Below are positions 30,385 through 40,579 of a stretch of 64,000 nt of DNA, piece after piece. Position 1 is the first letter of the stretch. The number at the start of each line of letters is the position of its first letter. The DNA lies in contig DKGO01000082.1 of NCBI GenBank assembly GCA_002453315.1, forward strand, positions 1-64,000. The letters run 5' to 3'. Under the pieces are notes generated by a model. That model was not told the DNA's origin, ran no database searches, and saw only the letters and a program-made list of their open reading frames with translations. The stretch is from Caryophanales bacterium UBA6768. GTDB taxonomy: Bacteria > Bacillota > Bacilli > Bacillales_D > Amphibacillaceae. Made by a program: the position numbers and the translations under genes.

Positions 30385-31014
30385 TTACTTAGTACCGAAC
30401 AATCTATCGCCGGCATCACCAAGCCCTGGAATAATGTAGCCTTTTTCATTTAAACCTTCATCTAAAGCCCCAATATAAATATCTACATCTGGGTGATTTT
30501 TTTGAATCATTTCAACCCCTTCAGGCGCAGCAACTAAACACATTAATTTAATTGATTTGCCACCATGTTTTTTTAATGAATCAATTGCATCGTTAGCAGA
30601 TCCACCTGTGGCTAGCATCGGGTCAAGAACAATTAATTTCCTTTCTGAAATATCTGATGGTAGTTTCACATAATATTCAACTGGTTGAAATGTTTCAGGA
30701 TCCCGATATAAACCAATGTGCCCAACCTTTGCAGCTGGTAGCAACTGTAACATGCCATCAACCATCCCAAGCCCTGCACGTAAAATTGGTATTAAGCCAA
30801 TTTTCTTTCCGGATAAAGTTTTTGCTTTACACGTTGTAATTGGTGTCTTTACTTCTATTTCTTTCACTGGCATATTTCTCGTAATTTCAAATCCCATTAA
30901 TAAAGATACTTCATTAACAAGTTCCCGAAATTGTTTTGTTCCAGTTTTTTCATTACGTATAAATGTTAGCTTGTGTTGGATGAGAGGGTGATCTAAAACA
31001 TATAATTTCCCCAT
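30385..31014 (-). CDS. upp: Uracil phosphoribosyltransferase
   Basis: The 209-residue enzyme converts uracil and PRPP to UMP. It has the PRPP-binding loop [14 protein letters not shown] and the uracil-binding [17 protein letters not shown] at the C-terminus. It has its own terminator and is separated from glyA by another, so it must have its own promoter in the 90 bp between. In B. subtilis the atp operon follows upp; here unrelated genes do. Confidence 0.98.
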   Translation of the reverse strand: MGKLYVLDHPLIQHKLTFIRNEKTGTKQFRELVNEVSLLMGFEITRNMPVKEIEVKTPITTCKAKTLSGKKIGLIPILRAGLGMVDGMLQLLPAAKVGHIGLYRDPETFQPVEYYVKLPSDISERKLIVLDPMLATGGSANDAIDSLKKHGGKSIKLMCLVAAPEGVEMIQKNHPDVDIYIGALDEGLNEKGYIIPGLGDAGDRLFGTK

Positions 31015-31103
31015 CAGTGCATTTCCCCTTTTGATAATATGTATTTTAATTAGGTTTGTACAAATTATAGATCCTTATTAATGTTTATACTCTTCCATTT
31101 CGT

Positions 31104-31138
31104 GAAAAAAGGACAACTACCAAAAAGGTAGTGTCCTC
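31104..31138 (-). terminator. Terminator after glyA
   Basis: AGGACACTACC and GGTAGTTGTCCT (plus-strand 31128-31138 and 31110-31121) form a long stem with one bulge and a loop of about six bases, followed by TTTTTT on the minus strand. Confidence 0.88.
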
Positions 31139-31141
31139 CTT

Positions 31142-32377
31142 TTAAGCATATAAAGGATACTTGCTCGTTAATTTTGCTACTCTTTCTGTTGCCTCTTTTA
31201 ACACTGATTCATTATCGCTATTTTTTAGGACGGATGCAATAATTTGGGCAATTTCTTTCATATCTGATGCCGTAAAACCTCTTGTAGTCACTGCCGCTGT
31301 TCCAACCCTAACGCCACTTGTAACAAATGGGCTCTCTGGATCAAAAGGTATCGTATTTTTGTTTGTCGTAATTTTAATTTTATCTAACACTTCTTCTGCT
31401 GTTTTACCTGTTAAACCTAGTTTAGAAACATCTAATAACAACAAGTGATTATCTGTTCCACCGGAAACAATTCGAACTCCTTCTTCAGTTAATGCATCTG
31501 CCAATGCTTTTGCATTAATAACAACTTGATCAATATATTTCTTGAAATCATCTGAAAGTGCCTCTTTAAATGCAGCTGCTTTTGCCGCGATAATATGCAT
31601 TAATGGCCCACCCTGCATTCCTGGAAAGACTGATTTATCAATCCCTTTAGCAAATTCCTCTTTACATAAAATAATTCCGCCACGTGGTCCCCTTAATGTT
31701 TTATGGGTTGTTGAAGTGACGAAATCACTGTAAGGTACAGGATTTGGATGGGCACCCGTTGCAACAAGCCCAGCAATATGTGCCATGTCGACCATTAAAT
31801 ATGCATCTACTTCATCAGCAATTTCTTTAAATTTTTTAAAATCGATTTGGCGTGAGTATGCGCTGGCACCGACAACAATCAGTTTTGGTTTTACCTCTTT
31901 GGCTTTATTTAGTACTGCATCATAATCTATTTGTTCCGTCTCTTTATCAACGCCATATTCAACAAAGTTATATAAAATTCCACTAAAGTTTACGGGACTC
32001 CCGTGGGTTAAATGACCACCTTGGCTTAAATTCATTCCTAATACCGTATCTCCCGGCTTCAATACAGTAAAATAAACAGCCATATTCGCCTGGGCTCCTG
32101 AATGCGGTTGTACATTGGCATGGTCAGCACCAAATATTTCCTTTGCACGATCACGAGCTAAATCCTCCGCAATATCAACATATTCACAACCACCATAATA
32201 ACGTTTATTCGGATAGCCTTCCGCATATTTATTCGTTAAAACGGAACCAGCCGCCTCCATTACAGCTTCGGAAACAAAGTTTTCAGAAGCAATTAATTCA
32301 ATGTTATCTTGCTGACGCTTTTTTTCCGATGCGATGGCATTAAATAATTCTGGATCTGATTTTTGCAAAAACTTCAT
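31142..32377 (-). CDS. glyA: Serine hydroxymethyltransferase
   Basis: The 411-residue PLP enzyme interconverts serine and glycine with tetrahydrofolate. It shows [15 protein letters not shown], the PLP lysine in [14 protein letters not shown], and [15 protein letters not shown]. Length is standard. It follows ywlG in the conserved rpiB-ywlG-glyA-upp order. No PurR box was seen upstream. Confidence 0.98.
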   Translation of the reverse strand: MKFLQKSDPELFNAIASEKKRQQDNIELIASENFVSEAVMEAAGSVLTNKYAEGYPNKRYYGGCEYVDIAEDLARDRAKEIFGADHANVQPHSGAQANMAVYFTVLKPGDTVLGMNLSQGGHLTHGSPVNFSGILYNFVEYGVDKETEQIDYDAVLNKAKEVKPKLIVVGASAYSRQIDFKKFKEIADEVDAYLMVDMAHIAGLVATGAHPNPVPYSDFVTSTTHKTLRGPRGGIILCKEEFAKGIDKSVFPGMQGGPLMHIIAAKAAAFKEALSDDFKKYIDQVVINAKALADALTEEGVRIVSGGTDNHLLLLDVSKLGLTGKTAEEVLDKIKITTNKNTIPFDPESPFVTSGVRVGTAAVTTRGFTASDMKEIAQIIASVLKNSDNESVLKEATERVAKLTSKYPLYA

Positions 32378-32497
32378 CGTTGCTTTTCCTCCTAAATTTC
32401 TATTTTTAATCTAATTACATATTTATATTTCAACTATATTTTAGCAAAAGATTTACATTTTTGATATTTAAACGGTAACCCTTTCAAAGAACCCTTA

Positions 32498-33046
32498 TTA
32501 CTGATAAACTGCTCTTGCACCACCGATTAACTTTGGTCGTGTTCTTGCGAAGGTCACCGCAGCTTCACCGATAGTTTTTTGCGTAAATCGAATAGGCACC
32601 GCTACTTTTTTCAAATGCATACCAATTAATGTATTACCGATATCCATTCCTATATCGGCTTTTATTTCCTCGACAACTACGGGATTATCCAAATGGTGAA
32701 AAGCATGTGTTGCCATTGACCCCCCAGCGTTTTTAGCGGGGACAACAGAAACAATTTCGAAACCATTTTTATCGGCAACGGATTTATTCATGACAATTGC
32801 CCGATTAATATGTTCACAGCCTTGAAAAGCTAAATGACTATTCGTGTCAATACTTAGCTGGTGTAAATGTTTAAATAGGATTGCTGCTGCCTTTTCACTT
32901 CCAGAAGTACCAATTTGTTTTCCTGTTATTTCACTTGTTGAACAACCAACAACAAAAATGTCGTTTTCTTTTAAAAAGCCTGAATCTTTCCATTCATTTG
33001 TTATTTTCAAAAGATCCTGATTAATTTTCTCAAATAAATCACTCAT
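32498..33046 (-). CDS. ywlG: YwlG/TIGR01440 family protein
   Basis: The 182-residue protein of unknown function is conserved next to rpiB and glyA in Bacilli. It has VVGCSTSEITGKQIGTSGSEKAA near residue 33, FQGCEHINRA, and a C-terminal GGARAVY. The family resembles a phosphosugar or nucleoside-binding fold, but no reaction is established. Context among rpiB and glyA does not settle it. Confidence 0.92.
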   Translation of the reverse strand: MSDLFEKINQDLLKITNEWKDSGFLKENDIFVVGCSTSEITGKQIGTSGSEKAAAILFKHLHQLSIDTNSHLAFQGCEHINRAIVMNKSVADKNGFEIVSVVPAKNAGGSMATHAFHHLDNPVVVEEIKADIGMDIGNTLIGMHLKKVAVPIRFTQKTIGEAAVTFARTRPKLIGGARAVYQ

Positions 33047-33128
33047 TTGGAAAACCCCTTTTTTTATGATGATTTATCGCCTATAAATAAGCCCGGGAAC
33101 ATAGATTATAGCCCGTCTATTAAATATC

Positions 33129-33569
33129 TTATTTTTCCTCGTAAGCAGAAATTTTATCAATTCTTTTTTTGTGACGTCCCCCATCAAAGTCTGTCGTTAA
33201 CCATACCTTTGCAATTTCTTTTGCAAGCCCAGGTCCAATGACACGCTCACCCATAGCCAATACATTAGAATCATTATGTTGACGGGTTGACTTTGCACTA
33301 AATACATCATGGGTTAAAGCACAACGAATTCCTTTCACTTTGTTAGCAGAAATAGAAATTCCTATCCCTGTGCCACAAACAAATATTCCCCGATCAAATT
33401 CACCATTTGCTACACGTTCTGCGGCAGAAAGGCCGTAATCAGGATAGTCGACTGATGTGGAGCAGTCAGCCCCGGCATCTATATACTCATGGCCAAGTTC
33501 ATCCAAAACTTCTTTTACAGCATTCCTAATCGTCATGCCAGCATGGTCACCTGTAATGATGACTTTCAT
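33129..33569 (-). CDS. rpiB: Ribose 5-phosphate isomerase B
   Basis: The 146-residue enzyme begins MKVIITGDHAGMTIR and has the active-site Cys65 in FVCGTGIGISISANK, with DYPDYG in between. It interconverts ribose-5- and ribulose-5-phosphate. It corresponds to YwlF of B. subtilis and lies in the same gene order. Confidence 0.96.
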   Translation of the reverse strand: MKVIITGDHAGMTIRNAVKEVLDELGHEYIDAGADCSTSVDYPDYGLSAAERVANGEFDRGIFVCGTGIGISISANKVKGIRCALTHDVFSAKSTRQHNDSNVLAMGERVIGPGLAKEIAKVWLTTDFDGGRHKKRIDKISAYEEK

Positions 33570-33630
33570 TTATGTCACCCCTTATCACTTTAACATTTGT
33601 CATGATATTATCCGTCCGATTTTTCCTTAT

Positions 33631-34920
33631 TTAAATATTAAATTGTGAGATTTGTTCTTTTAATTCTTTTGCTTGTTTTTCCAATTCCTGAGCTAAATCA
33701 TCCACTTGTACAATAGTGTTTGCTTGTTCAGCAGTTGCAGCACTAACTTCCTCAGAGGCAGCAGATGTTTCTTCTGCAATAGCAGCTACTTCTTGAGATT
33801 GTTTCACCGTTTCTTGAATAAACTTCAATTGCTCATTCACTAAATTACGAATTGTTGTCACATCCTCTGCCACTTCTGTGACAGAATCTGACATTCCTTC
33901 AATGACAGTATTTGTTTTTGACCCATTTTCTGCTTCTTTATTTGCTGTCTCTACATGTTCATTTATATTTTGTACCACTTCATTAACGTTTTTTTGGATG
34001 GCAATAATCAATCCAGAGATTTGTTGGACAGCCGATGCACTTTCATCAGCTAATTTACGAATTTCTTCAGCAACGACAGCAAAACCTTGACCATGCTCCC
34101 CAGCACGTGCAGCCTCAATAGATGCATTTAATGCCAACAAGTTAGTCTGTTCGGCAATTTCACCGACCATTGTAATGATTGATTCTACTTGTAAAGCGTT
34201 GTCCTTTAAACTTTCTACCTCTTTAAGGGATAATTCTTGTTCGTTCGCTAAAGATTGTATCCCGTTAACTAATTGATTGACGACATTCTTACTATCCTCC
34301 AATGTTTCTAACATTTCCTTTGATTTTTCCGTTGACTGTTCAGCTTTTCTCTGAACTTCTTGGGCTAATGATGTTGCCTGTTCAACGGCTTCAGCTGTAT
34401 GTTGCATGGCTTCGGCAGCCCCGACAGCCCCTTTTGATATATCCTCTGTGGAACTACTAATAGCAGTTGAATGCTCAGAGGCTATATTGGATACTTCCTT
34501 CATTTGTTTTACTGTTTGATTAGATTGATTAAAATTGGATTCAATATTATGTACCATTTGTTTAATATTTTTAAACATCGTATCAACAGCTATGCTTAAT
34601 GCTCTAATTTCATCATCAGAGCGGGGAATCGATATTTCCTGGTTTAAATCACCTTCAGCGGCTTCTGTTGCAGCATTTTCTAACAATTGTAGTGGTTTAG
34701 TAATCCAACGGGCAAATAAAGCAGCTAAGATTCCAGACCAAATAATTCCTAACAATAATATAACAATAATATATAATTGGTCTGAAACATCCCAAAAGTT
34801 TTTAATATAATCGTGGGCAACATAAATAAAAAATGCACTACTCGTATAGGTAATCATCGCCAAAATGGTTGTAAATAATACTAATTTCTTCCTTAAACTG
34901 AAACGAAATTTCTTTTTCAC
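33631..34920 (-). CDS. Methyl-accepting chemotaxis protein with minimal sensor loop
   Basis: The 429-residue protein has two membrane helices (about residues 12-33 and 47-68) separated by only about 13 residues, so it lacks an extracellular ligand domain. A HAMP region (about 70-125) follows. The long signalling coiled coil has the hairpin core [37 protein letters not shown], described here as positions about 255-290. It may sense the membrane, redox state or an internal signal. Its start overlaps the ywlE stop by four bases, so the two are translationally coupled. B. subtilis, as I remember it, has no receptor gene at this locus. Confidence 0.92.
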   Translation of the reverse strand: MKKKFRFSLRKKLVLFTTILAMITYTSSAFFIYVAHDYIKNFWDVSDQLYIIVILLLGIIWSGILAALFARWITKPLQLLENAATEAAEGDLNQEISIPRSDDEIRALSIAVDTMFKNIKQMVHNIESNFNQSNQTVKQMKEVSNIASEHSTAISSSTEDISKGAVGAAEAMQHTAEAVEQATSLAQEVQRKAEQSTEKSKEMLETLEDSKNVVNQLVNGIQSLANEQELSLKEVESLKDNALQVESIITMVGEIAEQTNLLALNASIEAARAGEHGQGFAVVAEEIRKLADESASAVQQISGLIIAIQKNVNEVVQNINEHVETANKEAENGSKTNTVIEGMSDSVTEVAEDVTTIRNLVNEQLKFIQETVKQSQEVAAIAEETSAASEEVSAATAEQANTIVQVDDLAQELEKQAKELKEQISQFNI

Positions 34921-35378
34921 GACTCGTCCCCCTCATTGTGATTGGCTTTTTCAACAAAAGCTGTTATATATGTGTGTAATTCATTAAAAACTCTTTGGTA
35001 GTCTGAAATTTCACCACCATACGGGTCATTAATATCTAAATACTGTTCATCTTTATGATTACCAACGTATTCAATTAATGTGTACATCTTATTTTTATGT
35101 TGTTCATATTGTCTCACCAACACTTGTTTATGATTTAATGTCATGGTTAAAACGATATCTGCCCATTGGATTAAATCATGTGTCACTTGTTGTACTTGAT
35201 GATCTATTTTAATGTGATGTTCGTTTAAAACTTTAACGGTATTTCCATTCGTTGTAGATGCCTCGTTAGCAAATATTCCAGCAGATTTCACTTGATAATC
35301 CGGCACCATATTCATTAACATTGCCTCTGCCATTGGGCTACGGCACGTATTGCCAGTACAAATAAATAAAACGTTCAC
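34917..35378 (-). CDS. ywlE: Protein-arginine phosphatase (low molecular weight PTP family)
   Basis: A GTG at 35378 is chosen because GGTGGAG lies six bases before it; the upstream GTG is inside that site. The protein of about 153 residues then begins [20 protein letters not shown], placing the nucleophile at Cys7 and Thr11 in the P-loop. Thr11 marks arginine phosphatases rather than tyrosine phosphatases. The general acid is in DINDPYGG. It removes phosphate from arginines added by McsB in protein quality control. Confidence 0.93.
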   Translation of the reverse strand: MNVLFICTGNTCRSPMAEAMLMNMVPDYQVKSAGIFANEASTTNGNTVKVLNEHHIKIDHQVQQVTHDLIQWADIVLTMTLNHKQVLVRQYEQHKNKMYTLIEYVGNHKDEQYLDINDPYGGEISDYQRVFNELHTYITAFVEKANHNEGDES

Positions 35379-35488
35379 TTCTATCTCCACCTAGTTATTT
35401 CGTCCCTTTAAATATACCATATATTATTATATTATGTTATTTTTATATTCCCCGTTGACAATTAACCTTTTAATAAGTTTCATGGTAG

Positions 35489-36052
35489 TTAAAGCAACGA
35501 TTCGTAAAACATGATATATACCCCAATAAGCATTAGCATTGCACCGCCAATTATCGTACTTGATGAACGTAACCATCCATGTGCTTTTCTACCTATCATC
35601 ATGCCAAATATAGCTAACAACATACTGCATATGCCAAACATTAAAATAATAAAGAATTTCTCCATATGAACTACTCCTAAACTAATTCCGACTGGTAAAC
35701 TATCAATACTAACGACAAAGGATAAAGTCATTAATTTGACATTTGTTATCTTTATTTGTTTCTCTACCTGTGAATTAAAGGTTGATATAATAATATAGAT
35801 TCCAATAAAAGTTAACAAAAAACCACCTGCTGCCGATGTGATAAAAGGTAACTTTATCGACAGAAAATGGCCAATTATCATCCCTATTAAAGGAAAAACC
35901 ATATGAAAAAAACCAATTAAACTACTTACAAATAATACTTTTCTTAACCGAATATGAAAAAGGCCAATAGTTAAGCTAACCGAAAAAGCATCTAACCCCA
36001 ACGCAAGTGCCATAATTAATAGATGAAAAAAATGGACTAATCCTTCGTACAA
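35489..36052 (-). CDS. mntP: Manganese efflux pump MntP
   Basis: The protein of about 187 residues has six membrane helices, with the paired acidic motifs GLDAFSVSL in helix 1 and SIDSLPVGISLG in helix 4, the hallmark of MntP/YwlD. It exports manganese. A TTG at 36052 is preferred to one three codons upstream because AAAGGGG is nine bases before it. Two TGTACA hexamers spaced ten bases apart sit directly upstream (36068-36083). No yybP-ykoY riboswitch was recognised. Confidence 0.9.
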   Translation of the reverse strand: MYEGLVHFFHLLIMALALGLDAFSVSLTIGLFHIRLRKVLFVSSLIGFFHMVFPLIGMIIGHFLSIKLPFITSAAGGFLLTFIGIYIIISTFNSQVEKQIKITNVKLMTLSFVVSIDSLPVGISLGVVHMEKFFIILMFGICSMLLAIFGMMIGRKAHGWLRSSSTIIGGAMLMLIGVYIMFYESLL

Positions 36053-36162
36053 TGACGGCAACCCCTTTGTACACGCTTGTACACTATATGCCGGGAATTA
36101 ATTATTTATGAAATTTTCCATTCGATAAATTTTCCTTTATTAATCTGGCAAATTCAACCCGA

Positions 36163-37191
36163 TTATAAGGTGGCATAAATTTTGGTTGCTGCTCGTTCGA
36201 GACGATCAATGACTGCTTTTCCTATGTGATCCGCGGAATGGACAAAACAAACTATAATATCTATTTCATGTTTATGGAATGTTCTTAATGATGCATACAA
36301 GTTTTTTCCAACCTCTTCAGCATTTGACCCTAAATAAATGGCTTTATCAACTTTTCCAAAAACATTTGTTTTACTTCCTGTCCACAAAAGACCTATTTTA
36401 TTATCTCGTTGCTTTTCTATCTCAATCAAACGGTGAGCCACATCCTCTTGTTCAACAACGACCATTAATGGCATTTCAGGTGCATAATGTTTATACTTTA
36501 ACCCTGGTGATTGTGGTGCCTTATGACGTTTGTCACCCCCTTTTCTAATAAAAGGAGTTACTTTTACTATTTTATTAATTTCATGAGCAGGCACACTTCC
36601 TAAACGTAGAACAACTGGTTGGGCCCCTGTGCAATCAATGACAGTTGATTCAATCCCACTTTTAGTAGGGCCACCATCAATAATCCCAGCAATTTTCCCA
36701 TGCAAATCATCTTTTACATGCTGTGCTGTTGTCGGACTTGGTTTGCCTGATATATTGGCACTTGGGGCAGCTATTGGAAGTTGACCCTCCTCTGATAATG
36801 TGAGGGCAATTGGATGATTCGGAATTCGGATACCAATTGTATCAAGCCCGGCGCTAACATAGGGGGAAATTTTCCCATTACTCTTTAGCACATAAGTGAT
36901 CGGACCGGGGGAAAATTCATCCAATAGAGCTTCCACATACGCCGGTATTTCGATGACATATTGTTTCATTTGTTCGATAGAAGATACATGAACAATAAGT
37001 GGATTGTCTGATGGTCTTCCTTTCGCCAAATAAATTTTTTTGATTGCCTCACTATTTGTTGCGTCTGCTCCTAAGCCGTACACAGTTTCCGTCGGAAAAG
37101 CGACAACTTCACCATTTTTTAATAATTCAATTGCTTCACTTATTTGCCGACGATTTATCCCCTTCGTCATATCCCATCTTTTAGTTTTCAA
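36163..37191 (-). CDS. ywlC: L-threonylcarbamoyladenylate synthase (Sua5/YwlC)
   Basis: The 342-residue enzyme makes threonylcarbamoyl-AMP for the tRNA t6A modification. The N-terminal YrdC domain (about 15-205) has VAFPTETVYGLGA, KGRPSDNPLIVH and APSANISGKPSPT. A Sua5 C-terminal domain follows, with SPGLKYKHYAPE at the linker. The TTG start at 37191 follows GGGG by eight bases and yields MKTKRW, as in B. subtilis YwlC. Confidence 0.96.
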   Translation of the reverse strand: MKTKRWDMTKGINRRQISEAIELLKNGEVVAFPTETVYGLGADATNSEAIKKIYLAKGRPSDNPLIVHVSSIEQMKQYVIEIPAYVEALLDEFSPGPITYVLKSNGKISPYVSAGLDTIGIRIPNHPIALTLSEEGQLPIAAPSANISGKPSPTTAQHVKDDLHGKIAGIIDGGPTKSGIESTVIDCTGAQPVVLRLGSVPAHEINKIVKVTPFIRKGGDKRHKAPQSPGLKYKHYAPEMPLMVVVEQEDVAHRLIEIEKQRDNKIGLLWTGSKTNVFGKVDKAIYLGSNAEEVGKNLYASLRTFHKHEIDIIVCFVHSADHIGKAVIDRLERAATKIYATL

Positions 37192-37332
37192 CCTGTTAAC
37201 CCCATTTCCACTATATTTTAAGCGATTAAATGAAGTTCGTAAATTAAAAAGAACATAGATGCAACACGGATCGTGTTTAACAAACTATGATCTTTACTAT
37301 TTCTATGATTTGAATTTTTAAAATCGGATATT

Positions 37333-37953
37333 TTACAACCCTAGCCATTCTAATGTGAAGAATGAAATAATTGGTTTTTCCTCTTTTTCATCATTTTCTG
37401 CATTATTTTCCGATTGCTCTTGCTCATTTTCCTGATGCACATCATTGGTTTCTTCTAATTCCTCTTTTTCTTTTGTAGAAAATTCTACGAAACATAATGG
37501 TGGAAATAAAACACACCACCAATTATCCCCTTCACCATCACCTATAGTTATTAATATAGCTTCATACAATCCCTCGGGGTAAAGATAGTTATCGTACATT
37601 TTTTTAGGAAAGGGCACATTTTTACGAAATGAAAGCGAAAATTCGTGATGTACGCCTTCGTTCCTTAATGTGGACTCAATAATATTTTCGATTTTATCGA
37701 TATGCTGGTTAATCATATACCTGGCATCATTGATATCGTCAATCTCGTGTACTAATTCGGAAACGTATAAACTTACAGCATCTCGTACAATTAACTTTAT
37801 CTCCTGATCCCTTGTCTCATTACTATTTGCTAAAATTCTCAAACGTATTGCCTCATCCGGAATCATTTCAATTGTCTTGTGAGAAGCTACCTCATTTACT
37901 TGGATAAATAAACTAGCCACAATACATAACATAAAAGTTGCGACATACTTCAT
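37333..37953 (-). CDS. spoIIR: Stage II sporulation protein R
   Basis: The 206-residue secreted signalling protein is made in the forespore and triggers SpoIIGA processing of pro-sigma-E in the mother cell. A signal peptide (MKYVATFMLCIVASLFIQV) is followed by IPDEAIRLRILANSNETRDQEIK and DGEGDNWWCVLFPPLCFVEFS, both highly conserved in SpoIIR. A Glu/Asn-rich acidic linker (about 160-190) precedes the C-terminal FFTLEWLGL. Location between prmC and ywlC matches B. subtilis. Confidence 0.95.
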   Translation of the reverse strand: MKYVATFMLCIVASLFIQVNEVASHKTIEMIPDEAIRLRILANSNETRDQEIKLIVRDAVSLYVSELVHEIDDINDARYMINQHIDKIENIIESTLRNEGVHHEFSLSFRKNVPFPKKMYDNYLYPEGLYEAILITIGDGEGDNWWCVLFPPLCFVEFSTKEKEELEETNDVHQENEQEQSENNAENDEKEEKPIISFFTLEWLGL

Positions 37954-38096
37954 TTCCGTTGCCCCCTACTAAATCATTCTATTTGTAGTATGGGCAACAG
38001 ATAAATCTATTAAACATATAAAATGATATTATAATTTAAGAGATTATGACTTGCAAAGATATTTCAGTAAATTTATTAATGACTCCCAATAATGAT

Positions 38097-38960
38097 CTAA
38101 TTATGTTTAATCAGAATGACACGGTCTTTTTGCGCCAAATCCTGATATACGTTTGTTTCAACATTAGGATATGATTGCCTTATCAATTTCATTATTTCGT
38201 CCGCCTGGTCATGGCCAATTTCAAATAGGATAAGTCGGTCGGGATTTTTAGGTAGTTCTAAAATTTGTTCTAAAATTTCCCTGTACGATTCTAGTCCATC
38301 ATCACCAGCAAATAACGCTATAGATGGATCAAAGGTTTTTACTGTTTCAGACAATGAATCCTTATCAGTTTCCCGTATATAAGGTGGATTTGATACGATA
38401 ATATCTGGGTTGATATTTTTCGCTATTATTGGCTTTAGAAAATCCCCCTTGAAAAAACGGACATCTGCTTTCAAATTCTTTGCATTTTGTCCTGCCACTT
38501 TTAAAGCCCGATCAGAAATATCTGTTGCATAAACTGTCATTCCCGGCAATTCCAATGCTAAAGTAGATGCAATGATCCCACTGCCTGTCCCTATATCGAC
38601 AATGGTCAACCCATCTACCTTCCGAAAACGACCTTTTATTTCAATGATTGTTCTTTCTACTAATACTTCCGTATCGAAACGGGGAATGAGAACCCTATCA
38701 TTAACAAAAAATTTCCGCCCGTAAAAATATGCATAACCAATCAGATGCTGCAGTGGCACACCAGTAATTGCATGTTGTTTAATCATCGATTCATATTGCA
38801 CAATGATTTCTTCTGACACCCGTTCTTTCATGTTCAACATGAACTGATTTCGATCTAATTGTAACAAATGCTGCAACAATAAATTGGCAACATTCTTTTC
38901 ACACCCGTAGTTTGCTAAAAAAGAAAAAGCCCACTGAAGGACTTCATACTGCTTTTTCAT
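38097..38960 (-). CDS. prmC: Release factor glutamine methyltransferase
   Basis: The 287-residue SAM-dependent enzyme methylates the GGQ glutamine of release factors. It has an N-terminal helical domain, then the SAM motif VDIGTGSGIIASTLA and the catalytic NPPY in DIIVSNPPYIRE. It begins directly after the prfA stop with no gap, so the enzyme and its substrate are co-expressed. Confidence 0.97.
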   Translation of the reverse strand: MKKQYEVLQWAFSFLANYGCEKNVANLLLQHLLQLDRNQFMLNMKERVSEEIIVQYESMIKQHAITGVPLQHLIGYAYFYGRKFFVNDRVLIPRFDTEVLVERTIIEIKGRFRKVDGLTIVDIGTGSGIIASTLALELPGMTVYATDISDRALKVAGQNAKNLKADVRFFKGDFLKPIIAKNINPDIIVSNPPYIRETDKDSLSETVKTFDPSIALFAGDDGLESYREILEQILELPKNPDRLILFEIGHDQADEIMKLIRQSYPNVETNVYQDLAQKDRVILIKHN

Positions 38961-40034
38961 TTATGATTCACCAATAGTTTCAAGTTTTTTCGTTTGATCA
39001 TCCATTAATAACGCCTCGATGAATTCATCTAGCTTACCTTCTAAAATTTGATCAAGTTTTTGTATTGTTAATGATATTCGGTGGTCAGTAACACGATTTT
39101 GCGGAAAGTTATATGTCCGGATTCTTTCCGAACGATCCCCCGTTCCAACCGCTGACTTTCTTGATTCGTCATATTCCGCTTGGGCTTCCTGCTGATATTT
39201 ATCATATAGACGGGCACGTAATACCTTCATCGCCTTCTCTTTATTTTTTATTTGTGATTTTTCATCCTGACAGGACACAACAATACCTGTCGGCAAATGA
39301 GTCAAACGAACCGCCGACATTGTCGTATTAACACTCTGACCCCCAGGTCCACTGGAGGCAAAACGGTCAACACGGATATCGCTCTCATTTAATTCGACTT
39401 CGACATCTTCTGTTTCTGGCAGTACTGCTACTGTTGCAGTTGATGTATGAACCCTACCACTTGCCTCAGTTTCCGGTACCCTTTGAACACGATGGGCCCC
39501 GTTTTCAAATTTTAATTTTGAGAAAGCATTTTTCCCATGAATCATAAAAATAATTTCCTTAAATCCACCTGCATCCGATGTGTGAGAATCAATTACCTCT
39601 ATTTTCCATCGATTTGCTTCAGCATATCGTGTGTACATGCGATATAAATCACCTGCAAATAAAGCTGCTTCATCACCACCAGCAGCACCACGAATTTCCA
39701 TAATCACGTTTTTATCATCATTAGGATCTTTTGGTAACAATAAAATTTTTAATGACTCTTCTAATGATTCTTTTTTTTCCGTTAGTTCCTCAATTTCCAT
39801 CTTGACCATGTCAATCATTTCTTCTTCAACTTCTTCTTTTAACATTTCTTGCGCATCTGTTAATTCTGAAGTAATTTCTTTATATGACCGATACATTGTC
39901 ACTGTTTCTTCTAAATCAGATTGTTCTTTAGAATATATACGTAAATTATTCGGGTCACTAATTACCTCTGGATCACTTAGTAATTCATTTAACTGATTGT
40001 ATCGTTCATCTAGTGATTGTAATCGTTCTAACAT
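38961..40034 (-). CDS. prfA: Peptide chain release factor 1
   Basis: The 357-residue factor recognises UAA and UAG. It shows the codon-reading P-E-T tripeptide in [17 protein letters not shown] and the catalytic GGQ in [12 protein letters not shown]. Length is standard. It is followed at once by prmC. Confidence 0.98.
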   Translation of the reverse strand: MLERLQSLDERYNQLNELLSDPEVISDPNNLRIYSKEQSDLEETVTMYRSYKEITSELTDAQEMLKEEVEEEMIDMVKMEIEELTEKKESLEESLKILLLPKDPNDDKNVIMEIRGAAGGDEAALFAGDLYRMYTRYAEANRWKIEVIDSHTSDAGGFKEIIFMIHGKNAFSKLKFENGAHRVQRVPETEASGRVHTSTATVAVLPETEDVEVELNESDIRVDRFASSGPGGQSVNTTMSAVRLTHLPTGIVVSCQDEKSQIKNKEKAMKVLRARLYDKYQQEAQAEYDESRKSAVGTGDRSERIRTYNFPQNRVTDHRISLTIQKLDQILEGKLDEFIEALLMDDQTKKLETIGES

Positions 40035-40078
40035 AAGAGAACACCTCTTTAGTTTACAAATCTATATTATTCTATAAT

Positions 40079-40107
40079 AAAAAACAGGCGTTTCACTGCC
40101 TGGTTTT
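40079..40107 (-). terminator. Terminator after rpmE2
   Basis: On the minus strand AAAACCAGGC pairs with GCCTGTTTT (plus-strand 40098-40107 and 40081-40089) across an eight-base loop, followed by T residues, three bases past the L31 stop codon. Confidence 0.85.
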
Positions 40108-40109
40108 TA

Positions 40110-40355
40110 TTAGTTCATATTGTATTTTTTCTTAAAGCGATCAATACGACCACCAACACGGTCAGCTTTCTGCTTACCAGTATAAAATGGATGTGTATCA
40201 GAACTAATTTCAATACGAATGACTGGATATTCCTTACCATCTTCCCATTCCATCATTTCGTCAGATGTTCTCGTTGACCCACTCAAAAATTTATAGTCTG
40301 AACCAGTATCAAGAAAAATTACTTTTTGGTATTCAGGATGTAGTCCTTCTTTCAT
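40110..40355 (-). CDS. rpmE2: 50S ribosomal protein L31 type B
   Basis: The 81-residue protein begins [19 protein letters not shown] and has [23 protein letters not shown]. It contains no cysteine, so it is the zinc-independent type B form (YtiA-like). The ribosomal protein gene next to rho in B. subtilis is the zinc-binding type, so this locus has the other paralogue. Confidence 0.95.
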   Translation of the reverse strand: MKEGLHPEYQKVIFLDTGSDYKFLSGSTRTSDEMMEWEDGKEYPVIRIEISSDTHPFYTGKQKADRVGGRIDRFKKKYNMN

Positions 40356-40579
40356 TGCTTTCCACCTCTTTTATTCGTTAAATAGTATACTTTTTCATCA
40401 ATTAACGTTCGTATCACAATTGTATATTTTAGCAAATTTATATAATAAATTCAAGTTTAATATTACCTTTATTAAAATGTAAATATATACATGCATTTAA
40501 TCATTGCTCCATATTACTGGACTTCTATCTTAGTTACGTGAGTAATTTTTATCTTATCATTAACCATTATTTCATTATT

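Noticed and set aside
36053..36162. yybP-ykoY manganese riboswitch upstream of mntP
   Set aside because: The gap is too short and the conserved riboswitch loops were not found.
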